Shown here: piece after piece, positions 52,254 through 62,099 of the stretch
Layout of the letters: the number at the start of each line of letters is the position of its first letter
Position numbering within the stretch: position 1 is the stretch's first letter
Source of the DNA: Thalassobius sp049116315
GTDB lineage: Bacteria > Pseudomonadota > Alphaproteobacteria > Rhodobacterales > Rhodobacteraceae
DNA: 64,000 nucleotides
Direction of reading: 5' to 3'
Assembly: GCA_049116315.1 (NCBI GenBank)
Contig: JAGDZD010000005.1
Location: 62,001-126,000 of the forward strand
The notes under the pieces: model-generated
What the model was told of the DNA's origin: nothing
Databases searched by the model: none
What the model saw: only the letters and a program-made list of their open reading frames with translations
Made by a program: the position numbers and the translations under genes

Positions 52254-53098
52254 TCGAGACTTTGCTCTTTCCACTGCAGTTCCCGTTCATGCAGAACGCG
52301 TTTTTGATCTGTGCTTTGGTTGCCATCCCCACAGCGCTGCTGTCGTGTTTTCTGGTTCTCAAGGGCTGGGCCTTGATGGGCGATGCCATCAGCCACGCCG
52401 TTTTGCCCGGCATCGTACTGGCCTATATCGCGGGCATTCCTTTGTTGATCGGGGCCTTTGGCGCGGGCATGGTCTGTGCAGTGTCAACCGGGTATCTATC
52501 TGAAAACAGTCGGATAAAGCAGGACACCATTATGGGTGTTGTGTTTTCGGGCATGTTTGGTGTTGGGATCTTGCTGTTCACAGCTGTGGAAACCGATGCG
52601 CATCTTGACCACATTTTGTTTGGCAACATGCTGGGCATCGGCGCACAAGATCTGTTGACCGCCGGTGCAGTGGCGCTTGTCGTAGTCACCGCCTTGTTGT
52701 TGCGGTGGCAAGATTTGATGCTGCATGCCTTTGACCCCATTCAGGCCAAAGTCTCTGGTTTGAATACAACCCTGCTGCACTATGGATTGTTAACCCTGCT
52801 GTCGCTGACCATCGTGGCGACGCTTTCGGCCACCGGATTGGTGCTGGCCATTGGCTTGTTGATTGCCCCCGGTGCCATTGCCTTTTTGACCGTGCGCCGG
52901 TTCAGCGCGATGCTGGCCGTGGCCTGTGTGGTCTGTTTGATCTCAATGCTGGGCGGTACGTACCTCAGCTTTTTCCTAGACAGCGCCCCTGCCCCAACCA
53001 TTGTTTTGATCATGACTTTGATCTTTGTCATCGCCTTTGTGCGGCGCAAAATGTCCGATGCCCGGCGGTTTGCCCAAGTTCAAAACGAAACGTCCTAA
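52250..53098 (+). CDS. sitD: Mn/Fe ABC importer permease
   Basis: The 282-residue membrane protein is a paralogue of SitC: FLVLKGWALMGDAISHAVLPGI near the N-terminus and TGLVLAIGLLIAPGAIAFL later. It ends the sitABCD operon. No clear terminator follows. Confidence 0.87.
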   Translation: MIETLLFPLQFPFMQNAFLICALVAIPTALLSCFLVLKGWALMGDAISHAVLPGIVLAYIAGIPLLIGAFGAGMVCAVSTGYLSENSRIKQDTIMGVVFSGMFGVGILLFTAVETDAHLDHILFGNMLGIGAQDLLTAGAVALVVVTALLLRWQDLMLHAFDPIQAKVSGLNTTLLHYGLLTLLSLTIVATLSATGLVLAIGLLIAPGAIAFLTVRRFSAMLAVACVVCLISMLGGTYLSFFLDSAPAPTIVLIMTLIFVIAFVRRKMSDARRFAQVQNETS

Positions 53099-53276
53099 CG
53101 TCTCGGAGCTCATTTTCGGCGCATTCGCTCCCTTATACGCGGCCATATCGCCAATTGGGATCCGCCTGCAATCCCGTCGTTAATCAGCTAAAATGCATAG
53201 ATATTTTGACTTTACGTACGGTTAAGGTGTTAGATCACTTAATGGTGATTGAATTCTGGCTGCGGAGCGCGATTTG

Positions 53277-55796
53277 GTGAAAAAACGAGGCGTCTTCCCC
53301 AACGTGGGAAGCACCAAGGAACAGGCACTTATCCGATCTTTGCTGCAAAAACCGCGCGCATCGATCATCGAAGATCTCATTGATCGCAAGTTTAACATCG
53401 TTTTTCCGGTCATCGTATTGCTGTTGATGGTGTTTGCGATCGGGACCAGCGGCCGGCGCACCTTTCTAAGTTTCGAAGAATTCACTTTTACCCGCAACCT
53501 ACCGCATTTTGCGACGATCTTACTGTTGATCGGCTTTGCGCTCTTTCCAAAAAACCGTCGCCCCGCGGCGCTGGTTGGGTTCGCGATTGCCATCATCGTT
53601 TCTACGCTTTGGGCCATTCATGCCGCCGGGGTCACTTCGCCCTTCGGGCTAGAGATGGGGGTCTTTCTGCTGATCGTGGTCGGCGTGAATATGATGCTGG
53701 GTGTGGGGCTTGGATTGCTTGGCCGCCAAGTTTCGTCCCTCTTGACCACCCGGCCGTTCAACCTGACGCTTGATGTGGCCATCGGTGCATCCTTGTTGGT
53801 GACAGTTGGGGTTCTGGGCGCCACGTTTTCCGTTGCCGCGACTTTGATCCTTGGACCAACACTTGGTTTTCAAGACCTCTATAGCACCGCCTCTTATGCG
53901 CTCCACCAAGCGATGATCGGCGCGGTTGGGGCCACCATCTTCTTGGTCCTGACGCTTTATCCCCCCAGCCTAAAATCTATGATACGGCTGGTCCCTTTCA
54001 TGATCATTCTGTTCTTGATTGGCTATGTGGATCAAGACCTTGGCTGGCAGACCGAACGGGTTTTCACCATGGTCTTTGCCCTGTTTTTGCGCTTCGTCCT
54101 GCCAGTCAATCAAGCGCTGACTGCGATGGTGGGGGGCATGGTGTTGCAGGTGGCATTCATTCCCGACCCAACCCTGAACAACACAAGTGACTTCCTGATT
54201 TTTGATGCCCTGCTGTTGATCAGCGTTGTTGTGGATTTGATTTTGCTCGACCGGATGGTGACCTCGATGCAAAATATTCGAATCCAAGATCGGCTTATGG
54301 GGGCGGTGGAGCTGTCCAAATTTGGCCACTTCGTCCACAGCTCAAAACTGCACCGCATTTGGACAGACGATATCCTGTCGCGCCTGCCGGGGTCCCCGTT
54401 TAGTGGCAGCGGCCCCGAGACCCTACGCCGGATGCACCCTGATGATGCAAAGCTGGTGGACAAAGCTTGGAACACTTTCTCGACGCAACCGCATGACATC
54501 ACGATCCGTATGACCCAAACCGCGCCTTGGGCGGATAACAAGCCCCACAAAGTGTACAAGATGAACTGTGTCGCCGAAGCCTCGTGGCGCTATGGGCAGA
54601 TCAACGTCGGCACTTTGGCAGATGTCACTGATCAGCAGACCGCCTCGACCGCGCTGCAGGACACATTGGACCAACTGGAAATCAACAAAGAGCGCCAGCA
54701 TCGGCTGTTTTCGTTGATTTCTCACGAATTGCGCACCCCAGCCGCCATTCTGAAAATGTTGGCCGAGCAAATGAACGAACAAAACAACTGGCAAGAGCTG
54801 GGACCACGGTTTGACGCAGTGTTGGCGCAGTTCTTGACCTTGATGGATGATCTGGGCAGCGCCGTGCGGGACGAAGATCTATTGCCCGCCAATGAAACCG
54901 TCTTTAAGCCAAACGACTTTCTTGAAAACATCGCCAGCGTCTATCGAGTTATGGCCGACGAAGCGGGACTGTCAGTGGATCTGCGCACCTCAAGGAAGTT
55001 CAACCGCCCTCGCGTGTCTGACGTCGGCCGCATTCAACAGATTGTCGGCAATTTGGTGCGCAACTCGGTGTTTCATTCCGGGGGCAATCATTTGCTGCTG
55101 AGCTATCACGAACGGCTGGAAAACGGCGAGTTAGAGGGCGTTTGGGTGATCGAAGACAATGGCAGCGGCATTCCCGAAGCGCTGTTACCCGGCCTCTTTG
55201 AACCATTCAATCGCAAAACGCGCGGGGTGTTTTCCAAATCCGAAGGCACCGGGCTTGGCATGTATATCGTCAAACTGTTCGCCGAGAACCTGCATGGCTC
55301 TGTCAATTATGAGCAAAGCCAGATGGGGGGGGCGAAATTCACCGTTGCGATCCCGTTGAAGGTCGCTCAATCCCTTCCGACCGACCTTAACCCGGCCTCT
55401 GTTGGGCACCACAAGGACAAATCCGTGGTGCTGGTTGAAGACAACGAATTGGTGGCAGAGATCACCCAGTCGATGCTGCGCAAATCTTTCCGCGAAGTGT
55501 TCCGCGTCACAACCGCCGAAGCTTTGCTGGATCGCTATGGAGAATATGCGCCTGACCTTATTCTGACCGATATTCACTTGCCCAAGATGGATGGGGGTCA
55601 AATGACCACCGAGCTGCGTCAGCGCGGTTATAAGGGGTTGATTATCGGCTTAAGCAGCGCCGCAATCCCTGCGGCGGAGTTCATCAGCAAAGGTGCTGAT
55701 GATATCCTGACCAAACCATTGTCTTTGCGTGAATTGAACAAGGTGATGGAAACCGCACAGAACGCCAATTCCGCCCCACCTTCGACCGAGGCATAA
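53277..55796 (+). CDS. Membrane-bound hybrid histidine kinase
   Basis: Start GTG 53277 is preferred over the preceding TTG since GGAG lies about 9 bases upstream. The 839-residue protein has seven or eight membrane segments (about 40-330), a PAS-like linker, a HisKA domain with SHELRTP (His near 481), an HATPase with N- and G-boxes (NLVRNSVFH, EDNGSGIPEALLPGLFEPF, GTGLGMYIVK), and a C-terminal receiver (VVLVEDN and TDIHLPKMDG, Asp near 764). It is a single gene, convergent with a second hybrid kinase (8-bp gap). The signal it senses is unknown. Confidence 0.87.
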   Translation: MKKRGVFPNVGSTKEQALIRSLLQKPRASIIEDLIDRKFNIVFPVIVLLLMVFAIGTSGRRTFLSFEEFTFTRNLPHFATILLLIGFALFPKNRRPAALVGFAIAIIVSTLWAIHAAGVTSPFGLEMGVFLLIVVGVNMMLGVGLGLLGRQVSSLLTTRPFNLTLDVAIGASLLVTVGVLGATFSVAATLILGPTLGFQDLYSTASYALHQAMIGAVGATIFLVLTLYPPSLKSMIRLVPFMIILFLIGYVDQDLGWQTERVFTMVFALFLRFVLPVNQALTAMVGGMVLQVAFIPDPTLNNTSDFLIFDALLLISVVVDLILLDRMVTSMQNIRIQDRLMGAVELSKFGHFVHSSKLHRIWTDDILSRLPGSPFSGSGPETLRRMHPDDAKLVDKAWNTFSTQPHDITIRMTQTAPWADNKPHKVYKMNCVAEASWRYGQINVGTLADVTDQQTASTALQDTLDQLEINKERQHRLFSLISHELRTPAAILKMLAEQMNEQNNWQELGPRFDAVLAQFLTLMDDLGSAVRDEDLLPANETVFKPNDFLENIASVYRVMADEAGLSVDLRTSRKFNRPRVSDVGRIQQIVGNLVRNSVFHSGGNHLLLSYHERLENGELEGVWVIEDNGSGIPEALLPGLFEPFNRKTRGVFSKSEGTGLGMYIVKLFAENLHGSVNYEQSQMGGAKFTVAIPLKVAQSLPTDLNPASVGHHKDKSVVLVEDNELVAEITQSMLRKSFREVFRVTTAEALLDRYGEYAPDLILTDIHLPKMDGGQMTTELRQRGYKGLIIGLSSAAIPAAEFISKGADDILTKPLSLRELNKVMETAQNANSAPPSTEA

Positions 55797-55804
55797 AGGC
55801 TAAA

Positions 55805-58021
55805 TCACGAACCTTTGGTGATGCGGGCTTTGAACGCCGGCAATCGGGCCAGGAAGGTCTTGGCTTCGGTGCAAAAACGCTGTTCTACAGCGTCGTTTTT
55901 GTCATCCTTGCGCAGGCATTGCTCTAGCGCAGAGGCCGACCACGCTAAATCCCGCAGCCCCATTTGGCCCGCTTCGGCGACCACTTTATGCGCCTCGGCT
56001 GTGCGAAACACACGGGTGCTTTCTGGGCCAATCATCACCTCAAGGCGATCTGACAGGCGGGTCAGGAACGTCATAGTCCAGTTGGGGCCCATCAGCTTGA
56101 CCAGCTCATCCAGCTCGCGGAAAGTTTCGCTGGGAACGGTTGGGGGCTGCATCGCAACCCCTGCCCCCGCAAACACGCCACAAATGGCATCAAGCAGATC
56201 CATCGCATGGAAAGGTTTGGCCAGAAACGCATCCGCGCCAGCCATCAGCATCTCTTCGATTTCTGACTGCATGGTGCTGGCCGAGAAGGCCACCAGCGGC
56301 GTCTCTCTATAGGGCAATGGCAAAGCCCGGATCTGACGGGTCAGTTCCATGCCCGACATCTGAGGCATCTGCATATCGCACAAAATAACATCTGGGTTTT
56401 GATCAATGATCTGCTTCAAGGCTTGGGTTGGGTCAGCCACGGATTTGACCGTCACACCTTCGCGCCCCAAAATGCGGTTCACCAATTCGCAGGTGTCCTC
56501 ACTGTCATCGATCAGCAGGACCGAAATGGCGCGGTCAGGCAACTTGGCCTTTTCTTTGGGCTCATCATCCGCTGGGGCCAAACGTTCAACCACAGGCAAA
56601 GTCAGGTAGAACCAGAAGGTCGTGCCTTCGCCCACACGGCTATAGACATTGATATCGCCGCCCATGCTGCGCACCAGCCCTTGGGCAATGGCCAAGCCAA
56701 GACCCGAACCGCCGCCATGAGCCTGCACGCCATTTGCCATCTGCGAGAAACGATCAAACAGCTTTTCCTGATCCGCATCAGAGATGCCAATACCGCTGTC
56801 CTGTACTTCGATGCGCATGCGAACATGATTGTCATCTGCCTCGTTGGAGGAGACGCGCAGGGTGACATAACCTTCGGGGGTGAATTTGATCGCATTGTTC
56901 AGCAGGTTCAGCAACACCTGCGACAGGCGCAAGGAGTCACCACGCACCGTGCGCGGCATGCCACTGGTCACTTCGGAAGTCAGCATCAAGCCTTTGGCCT
57001 GGGAATGCACCGACACCAAATCAATCGCTTCGCGAAACAACTCGTTGGGGGAAAAGGCTTCGTCGCGCAAATCCATGCCGCCGGCTTCGATCTTTGACAG
57101 ATCCAGCACGTCGTCGACAATTCGGCTGAGGGTGCGGCCGGCTGTGTTCAGCCGGTTCACCTGATGCAGTTGATCCGGCTTCAACTCTTCTTGGCCCAGC
57201 AGCTCAGAAAACCCAATGATGGCATTGAGAGGCGTGCGGATTTCATGGCTCATGGTGGCCAGAAACTGCGTTTTCGCCCGCTCAGAATCTTGGGCGTCTT
57301 GTACTGCAGAGCGCAATTCGCTTTCGATTTCTTCGCGGCGACGCATCTCACGATGGCCAGACACCATCACGGTGCTGAGTAAAAAGACGGTGCCTGCAAG
57401 GAACAGGATCATCACAAAGACATTGATACGGGCCTGCGACACCACCCCGCCCAGCCAATCTTGGGCAATGTATTCTTCGGCGCTGCGCACGGTGGCGATC
57501 TGGTTGGTCATGGCAACTTGGCTTTGCGCAACAGCGTCCCACTGCGGGGCGCTCTGCGGCAACCCAAGAGCTGCATAGGTCTGGGCAATCAAGGCTTGGC
57601 TGCTGGTACGCAGTTGCAGGCCACCCGGCACAGGACCGCTGGTGCCGGCCAAAAGATCCAATTGATGCAGTTGCCCGTTCATGACGTCAATCTGCGCGGC
57701 CACTTCGGCGCGGCTGGCTGTGGTGCCAAGCCCCGTTGCCACGGTGGGCAGGCTTTGGGTCAGCGATTGCAAATTGTCCAAAACACGCACGCTTTGTGTG
57801 GCCGAGGCGATCCGCTTGGTGCCCTGCGCAACCGTTTGAACGATACCGTAAATTTCAAAAACAGCGCAGGCAGTAAGCAAACCGGCAAAAGCCAATTTGA
57901 TCATCGCGCGGCGCAGTTGTGACGGCGAAGTCGAGCGATCGGGCACCGCTGCGGGCTGCGGCGCCGGGGTGACTGCAGCAGCGTCCAATTCAACGTCAAA
58001 TTTCTGGTTCAATACCGTCAT
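55805..58021 (-). CDS. Hybrid histidine kinase with receiver and HPt domains
   Basis: The 738-residue protein has two membrane helices (about 41-60 and 200-218) around a periplasmic sensor, HisKA with MSHEIRTP (H259), HATPase (NLLNNAIKFTPEG, DSGIGI, GSGLGLAIAQ), a receiver (LLIDDSED, CDMQMPQMSG, Asp near 555) and a C-terminal HPt domain with the phospho-acceptor His in TAEAHKVVAEAGQMGL (near 686). It contains a complete phosphorelay. It lies 17 bp after the LuxR-type regulator gene, which is its likely target. Confidence 0.9.
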   Translation of the reverse strand: MTVLNQKFDVELDAAAVTPAPQPAAVPDRSTSPSQLRRAMIKLAFAGLLTACAVFEIYGIVQTVAQGTKRIASATQSVRVLDNLQSLTQSLPTVATGLGTTASRAEVAAQIDVMNGQLHQLDLLAGTSGPVPGGLQLRTSSQALIAQTYAALGLPQSAPQWDAVAQSQVAMTNQIATVRSAEEYIAQDWLGGVVSQARINVFVMILFLAGTVFLLSTVMVSGHREMRRREEIESELRSAVQDAQDSERAKTQFLATMSHEIRTPLNAIIGFSELLGQEELKPDQLHQVNRLNTAGRTLSRIVDDVLDLSKIEAGGMDLRDEAFSPNELFREAIDLVSVHSQAKGLMLTSEVTSGMPRTVRGDSLRLSQVLLNLLNNAIKFTPEGYVTLRVSSNEADDNHVRMRIEVQDSGIGISDADQEKLFDRFSQMANGVQAHGGGSGLGLAIAQGLVRSMGGDINVYSRVGEGTTFWFYLTLPVVERLAPADDEPKEKAKLPDRAISVLLIDDSEDTCELVNRILGREGVTVKSVADPTQALKQIIDQNPDVILCDMQMPQMSGMELTRQIRALPLPYRETPLVAFSASTMQSEIEEMLMAGADAFLAKPFHAMDLLDAICGVFAGAGVAMQPPTVPSETFRELDELVKLMGPNWTMTFLTRLSDRLEVMIGPESTRVFRTAEAHKVVAEAGQMGLRDLAWSASALEQCLRKDDKNDAVEQRFCTEAKTFLARLPAFKARITKGS

Positions 58022-58038
58022 GACAGAGGTTTAACCTT

Positions 58039-59322
58039 TTACAGCAACCGGGCCCCGACCGCGACGGCCGAGGTTCGATTTGAGACGCCCAGTTTTGCAA
58101 ACAAGGCCGTCATATGAACTTTGATCGTGCCAATCCCAAGGTCGAGTTCGCGCGCGATTTCTTTGTTGGACATGCCTTGAACCAGCAGTTCCAATACGCG
58201 GCGCTGGCGGGGGGAAAGATCGGGAATAACTTCAAGCTCGCCGTCCAGATCATCCGCCGCGGTTTCGGGGACATAGCGCGAGGCCTCGGCCACAGACTCT
58301 GGATCGGGGATTTGTTCAAACGAGGCGCTATTGTCAAATGACAGAACAACCGCCTCGGCGTCAGGCTCGCTGGGCGGCCCCATTTCGTCTTCAAAGTCTT
58401 CGGGTAATTCGTGCAGCAACGCGGGGGCATAAATCCGCCCCTTCAGCATCTGGCCAAGCGCCAGCTTAAGCTCTGAAATGCCTTCGGCCTTGGAGACAAA
58501 ACCATAAGTGCCAATCGAGAGGGATTCCAGAACATCATTGCGATCTTGCGAGGCTGAAACCACTGCCATCTTGCGAATGACCGGATGTTCCAAGCGCAGA
58601 TCTTTCAACGAGCTGGGACCGTTCATGCCGGGCATGGACAGATCAAAGAGTGCCAGATCAACACGGTCACTGCGTTCAAGCAATTGACGGGCTTGGTCCA
58701 GGTTACTGGCTTGTTTCACATCAGCAAAGCCAAATTGGTCGACCAAGATCTGCGCCACCGCCATGCGGAAATATTCATCATCATCTGCCACCAGTGCCAC
58801 GGTATCGGCCAATGAAATCACCGGCTGTTCCCCCAGACCACTGGCTTGGGTGTTGGCATCCATCAATGGGCCAGCCAACGCACTGTCGACATAAAACTTG
58901 CCCTCAGCAACCATGCGCAACGGGGTGTCCATCGGCTCGGCACTCTGAGAGACTTGCATGATACCAGTCACGCCTTTGCGCATCGCCAGACGCGCCAAAG
59001 GCACTTCGATCTCATCGCCAAAAATTGCCACGTGCAGATCAGACTGCAAACGCAACATTTCAGCAATATGCGGACCGTCCAGCATGGCTTCGGATGGGTT
59101 CTCAAGCGCCAGAACATCATAGTTTTGCGCCGTGATCTCTTTTTGAACATCAATCCAGCTGTGAACCAGTCGGATGGAAACCGGCCCCTCAGCTTGCACC
59201 AACAACGTCGTTTCCGCAGTATCAGATAAGACCAACACACTCAGCGCGGCGGCGTCTTTCACGCCCCCTGTAAGACCGACCATTGTGACTGGCTCGAATA
59301 CTGCGTCAGTAAGATTGTTCAT
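58039..59322 (-). CDS. Response regulator with tandem receiver-like domains and LuxR helix-turn-helix
   Basis: The 427-residue protein has an N-terminal receiver-like domain (about 27-150) without the normal acidic phosphosite pattern. A true receiver follows (about 172-290) with VADDDE and LFDLSMPGMNG (phospho-Asp near 224). After an acidic linker comes a LuxR/FixJ-type helix-turn-helix (LSPRQRRVLELLVQGMSNKEIARELDLG, described here in two parts: LSPRQRRVLELL and SNKEIARELDLG). It is first in an operon with the HPt hybrid kinase, and divergent from the tad pilus genes. Control of the pilus locus is possible but unproven. Confidence 0.87.
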   Translation of the reverse strand: MNNLTDAVFEPVTMVGLTGGVKDAAALSVLVLSDTAETTLLVQAEGPVSIRLVHSWIDVQKEITAQNYDVLALENPSEAMLDGPHIAEMLRLQSDLHVAIFGDEIEVPLARLAMRKGVTGIMQVSQSAEPMDTPLRMVAEGKFYVDSALAGPLMDANTQASGLGEQPVISLADTVALVADDDEYFRMAVAQILVDQFGFADVKQASNLDQARQLLERSDRVDLALFDLSMPGMNGPSSLKDLRLEHPVIRKMAVVSASQDRNDVLESLSIGTYGFVSKAEGISELKLALGQMLKGRIYAPALLHELPEDFEDEMGPPSEPDAEAVVLSFDNSASFEQIPDPESVAEASRYVPETAADDLDGELEVIPDLSPRQRRVLELLVQGMSNKEIARELDLGIGTIKVHMTALFAKLGVSNRTSAVAVGARLL

Positions 59323-59626
59323 TCCGGATGTTCCGCCGTTCTTAGTGATGTGGCCTAGATCTGCTCGACCACGCGATTCTGTAATCTCAGTGTAGACTGG
59401 CGGATGGTCCTAGTGGTTCGCGCATTCAGCTAAGCCAAAGTTCCATTAGTCGTTTGCCTACATACTTTCGAACTAAAGCCTCGACGAACTTGCCGCTAAA
59501 GCTCTAGGCCACGTGGCGGAATTGAGAGATTCGCCCACTTGTTCACTATGAGTAGAGTCGCGTTCCAAGGTCCGTTTCGGGCCCCAAAACGCCCCCTTTT
59601 ATATGTTTCGAAAGTTTTGAGGTCTC
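59323..59626. other. Divergent intergenic region before the tad locus
   Basis: 304 bp between the divergent response regulator and cpaF genes. A short inverted repeat around GGGCCC (59573-59591) lies 36 bp before cpaF. No coding frame or known operator was recognised; the promoters of both operons must be here. Confidence 0.4.
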
Positions 59627-61099
59627 ATGTTCGGCAAGCGAACCACGCCAGTCAGCCAACGCAAGGTGGTCAAGCCCGCGCCCAAGCCAGCGCCGGTCAA
59701 TGCCGTGCGCAAACTTGATGACGATGAGGAGACAGAACAGCCCAAGGCCAAAAGCAAAGCCATCGAAGCTCCGGTCAAATTGGCCCCCGACACAGAGGCC
59801 GACAGCGCCCGCTATGCGTTGAAGCGCTCGATCATGGAAACCTTGATTGCCACGCTCGACATTTCGCAGCTCTCGCAGATGAACCCAGAAGATGAGCGCG
59901 TCGAGATTGCCAATTATGTCACCGACATTCTGGCAGTGAAAAAGGAAGTGATCTCTGAAGAAGAGCAAAAGATCCTAATCGCCGACATCACCAATGACAT
60001 TCTGGGCTATGGCCCGCTTGAACCATTGTTGGCGCGCGACGACATCGCCGACATCATGGTCAACGGCACCGATCCGATCTTTATCGAGGTCGCCGGTAAG
60101 ATGGAGCGAACCGCCATTCGGTTTTATGACGACCGCCAACTGTTGAACGTCTGTCAGCGGATCGTAAGCCAAGTTGGACGTCGCGTGGATGAATCCAGCC
60201 CGATCTGTGACGCACGCCTGCCCGATGGCAGCCGGGTGAATGTGATCGCCCCGCCTTTGGCGGTGGATGGCACCACCTTGACCATTCGGAAATTCCGCAA
60301 AGATTCCCTTACGCTGCAAAACTTGGTCGACTTTGGATCCATCACCCCTGCTGGGGCCGAGATCCTGAAAATCATTGGCCGTGTGCGCTGTAACGTATTG
60401 ATCTCGGGCGGGACCGGTTCGGGCAAAACCACCTTGTTGAACTGTCTTGCGGGTTTCATCGACACCTCCGAACGGGTGGTCACCTGCGAAGATGCCGCTG
60501 AACTTCAATTGCAACAGCCGCATGTTGTGCGTCTGGAAACACGACCGCCCAGCCTTGAAGGCACCGGCGAGGTCACCATGCGTGATCTGGTAAAGAACTG
60601 TCTGCGGATGCGCCCCGAGCGCATCATCGTAGGCGAGGTACGCGGCCCCGAAGCCTTTGACCTATTGCAGGCAATGAACACGGGCCACGACGGGTCGATG
60701 GGAACTGTCCACGCGAATACGCCGCGTGATGCCATGTCCCGTCTCGAGGCGATGATCACCATGGGAGGGTCACGACTGCCGGCCCGGACCATCCGAGAGA
60801 TCATCGCCTCCTCAGTTGACATCATTGTGCAGGCCCAACGCCTGCGCGATGGGTCGCGACGCATCACGCACATCACCGAGGTGTTGGGGATGGAGGGTGA
60901 CGTTCTGACCACACAAGACCTGATGTTGTATGACATCCAGGGCGAAGACGACGACGGCAACCTGATCGGCAGCCACGTGTCCTGTGGGATCAGCCGCCCC
61001 AAATTCTATGAGCGTGCGCGGTACTTTAACGTTGGCGATCAATTGACTTCGGCCTTGCGCTCGATGGACCCAGACAATGCAGAGGATCAATATGCTTGA
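59627..61099 (+). CDS. cpaF: Flp pilus assembly ATPase CpaF/TadA
   Basis: The start follows GAGG. The 490-residue secretion ATPase has a charged, disordered N-terminus (about 1-60), then the CpaF core: GYGPLEPLLARDDIADIMVNG, Walker A GGTGSGKTT, the Asp box (CEDAAELQLQQPHVVRLE), Walker B IIVGEVRG and the His box (GHDGSMGTVHANTPRD). It powers assembly of Flp/tad pili used in surface attachment. It overlaps tadB by 8 bp. Confidence 0.93.
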   Translation: MFGKRTTPVSQRKVVKPAPKPAPVNAVRKLDDDEETEQPKAKSKAIEAPVKLAPDTEADSARYALKRSIMETLIATLDISQLSQMNPEDERVEIANYVTDILAVKKEVISEEEQKILIADITNDILGYGPLEPLLARDDIADIMVNGTDPIFIEVAGKMERTAIRFYDDRQLLNVCQRIVSQVGRRVDESSPICDARLPDGSRVNVIAPPLAVDGTTLTIRKFRKDSLTLQNLVDFGSITPAGAEILKIIGRVRCNVLISGGTGSGKTTLLNCLAGFIDTSERVVTCEDAAELQLQQPHVVRLETRPPSLEGTGEVTMRDLVKNCLRMRPERIIVGEVRGPEAFDLLQAMNTGHDGSMGTVHANTPRDAMSRLEAMITMGGSRLPARTIREIIASSVDIIVQAQRLRDGSRRITHITEVLGMEGDVLTTQDLMLYDIQGEDDDGNLIGSHVSCGISRPKFYERARYFNVGDQLTSALRSMDPDNAEDQYA

Positions 61100-62087
61100 G
61101 CTTCTGACCAGATATAACATCGGCAGCCTGGAACTGGGCGTGTTTGTCACCGTGACCATTTTGGCCGCGGCATTGATGTTTGCCAGCAACCCTCAATCCG
61201 GTTCTGCCAAACTGCGCAAACGGGTCCAACGTGTGGGTGGCAATCAATTGCTGAACGTGCGCGCCGGAGAAGATCCAATCGACGCCGAGATGCGCAAACG
61301 CCAGATCCGTTCGGCGATGAAGGACACCTCCGGCAATCAAAGCACCTCGATCCTGACCAAGATGCGTCAGGCAGGTCTGGATTGGTCCCGTCGCAAATAT
61401 TTGCTGGTGACGCTGGCCTGTATTGTGGCGCTGTCTGTGGTGCTGCTTGCCTTTACCACGCTGCCGCCGCCTGTGTCTGGCATTCTGGGCCTGATCATTG
61501 GCGCTCTGGCCCCTTACATATATGTGAAGCGGTCAATCAAGAAGCGCCTGAAACGGTTTTCAAACGAGTTTCCAACCGCCCTTGATATCATCGTTCGCGG
61601 TGTCAGCGCCGGTCTGCCGCTCAGCGAATGCATCAAAACCATTGCACGCGAAGCCAAAGAGCCTGTGCGCTCGGAGTTTCAAATGCTGATCAATGATCAA
61701 TCCGTCGGCATGCCGCTTGAAAAAGCCGTGCATCGTCTGGCCACACGGGTGCCTTTGGCAGAGACCTCATTCTTTGCCATTGTTCTGGCGGTGCAATCGC
61801 GCAGCGGCGGGTCTCTTGCGGAAATCCTCAGCAATTTGTCTTCGGTGGTACGGGGGCGCAAAATGCTGGATGCCCAGATCAAAACCATGAGTGCCGAGGC
61901 AAAAATGTCGGGTCGTATGATTGGCTCGATGCCCCTGCTTGTGGCAGGCGCCCTGTTTTATCTCAGCCCTGATTACATCGCGACCCTGACCGGCACCGGC
62001 ATCGGGCGGATGATCTTGATGGGCTGTGCGTTTTGGATGTTCACCGGCGTTATGATCATGAAGAAAATGATCAATTTCGATGTGTAG
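61092..62087 (+). CDS. tadB: Tad pilus inner-membrane platform protein TadB
   Basis: ATG 61092 overlaps the cpaF stop. The 331-residue protein has N-terminal and C-terminal pairs of membrane helices around a T2SF domain: FPTALDIIVRGVSAGLPLSECI and VAARVPLAETSFF-like RVPLAETSFFAIVLAVQSRSGG. It forms the pilus platform with TadC. Confidence 0.9.
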   Translation: MLELLTRYNIGSLELGVFVTVTILAAALMFASNPQSGSAKLRKRVQRVGGNQLLNVRAGEDPIDAEMRKRQIRSAMKDTSGNQSTSILTKMRQAGLDWSRRKYLLVTLACIVALSVVLLAFTTLPPPVSGILGLIIGALAPYIYVKRSIKKRLKRFSNEFPTALDIIVRGVSAGLPLSECIKTIAREAKEPVRSEFQMLINDQSVGMPLEKAVHRLATRVPLAETSFFAIVLAVQSRSGGSLAEILSNLSSVVRGRKMLDAQIKTMSAEAKMSGRMIGSMPLLVAGALFYLSPDYIATLTGTGIGRMILMGCAFWMFTGVMIMKKMINFDV

Positions 62088-62099
62088 GGAGGAACGATA

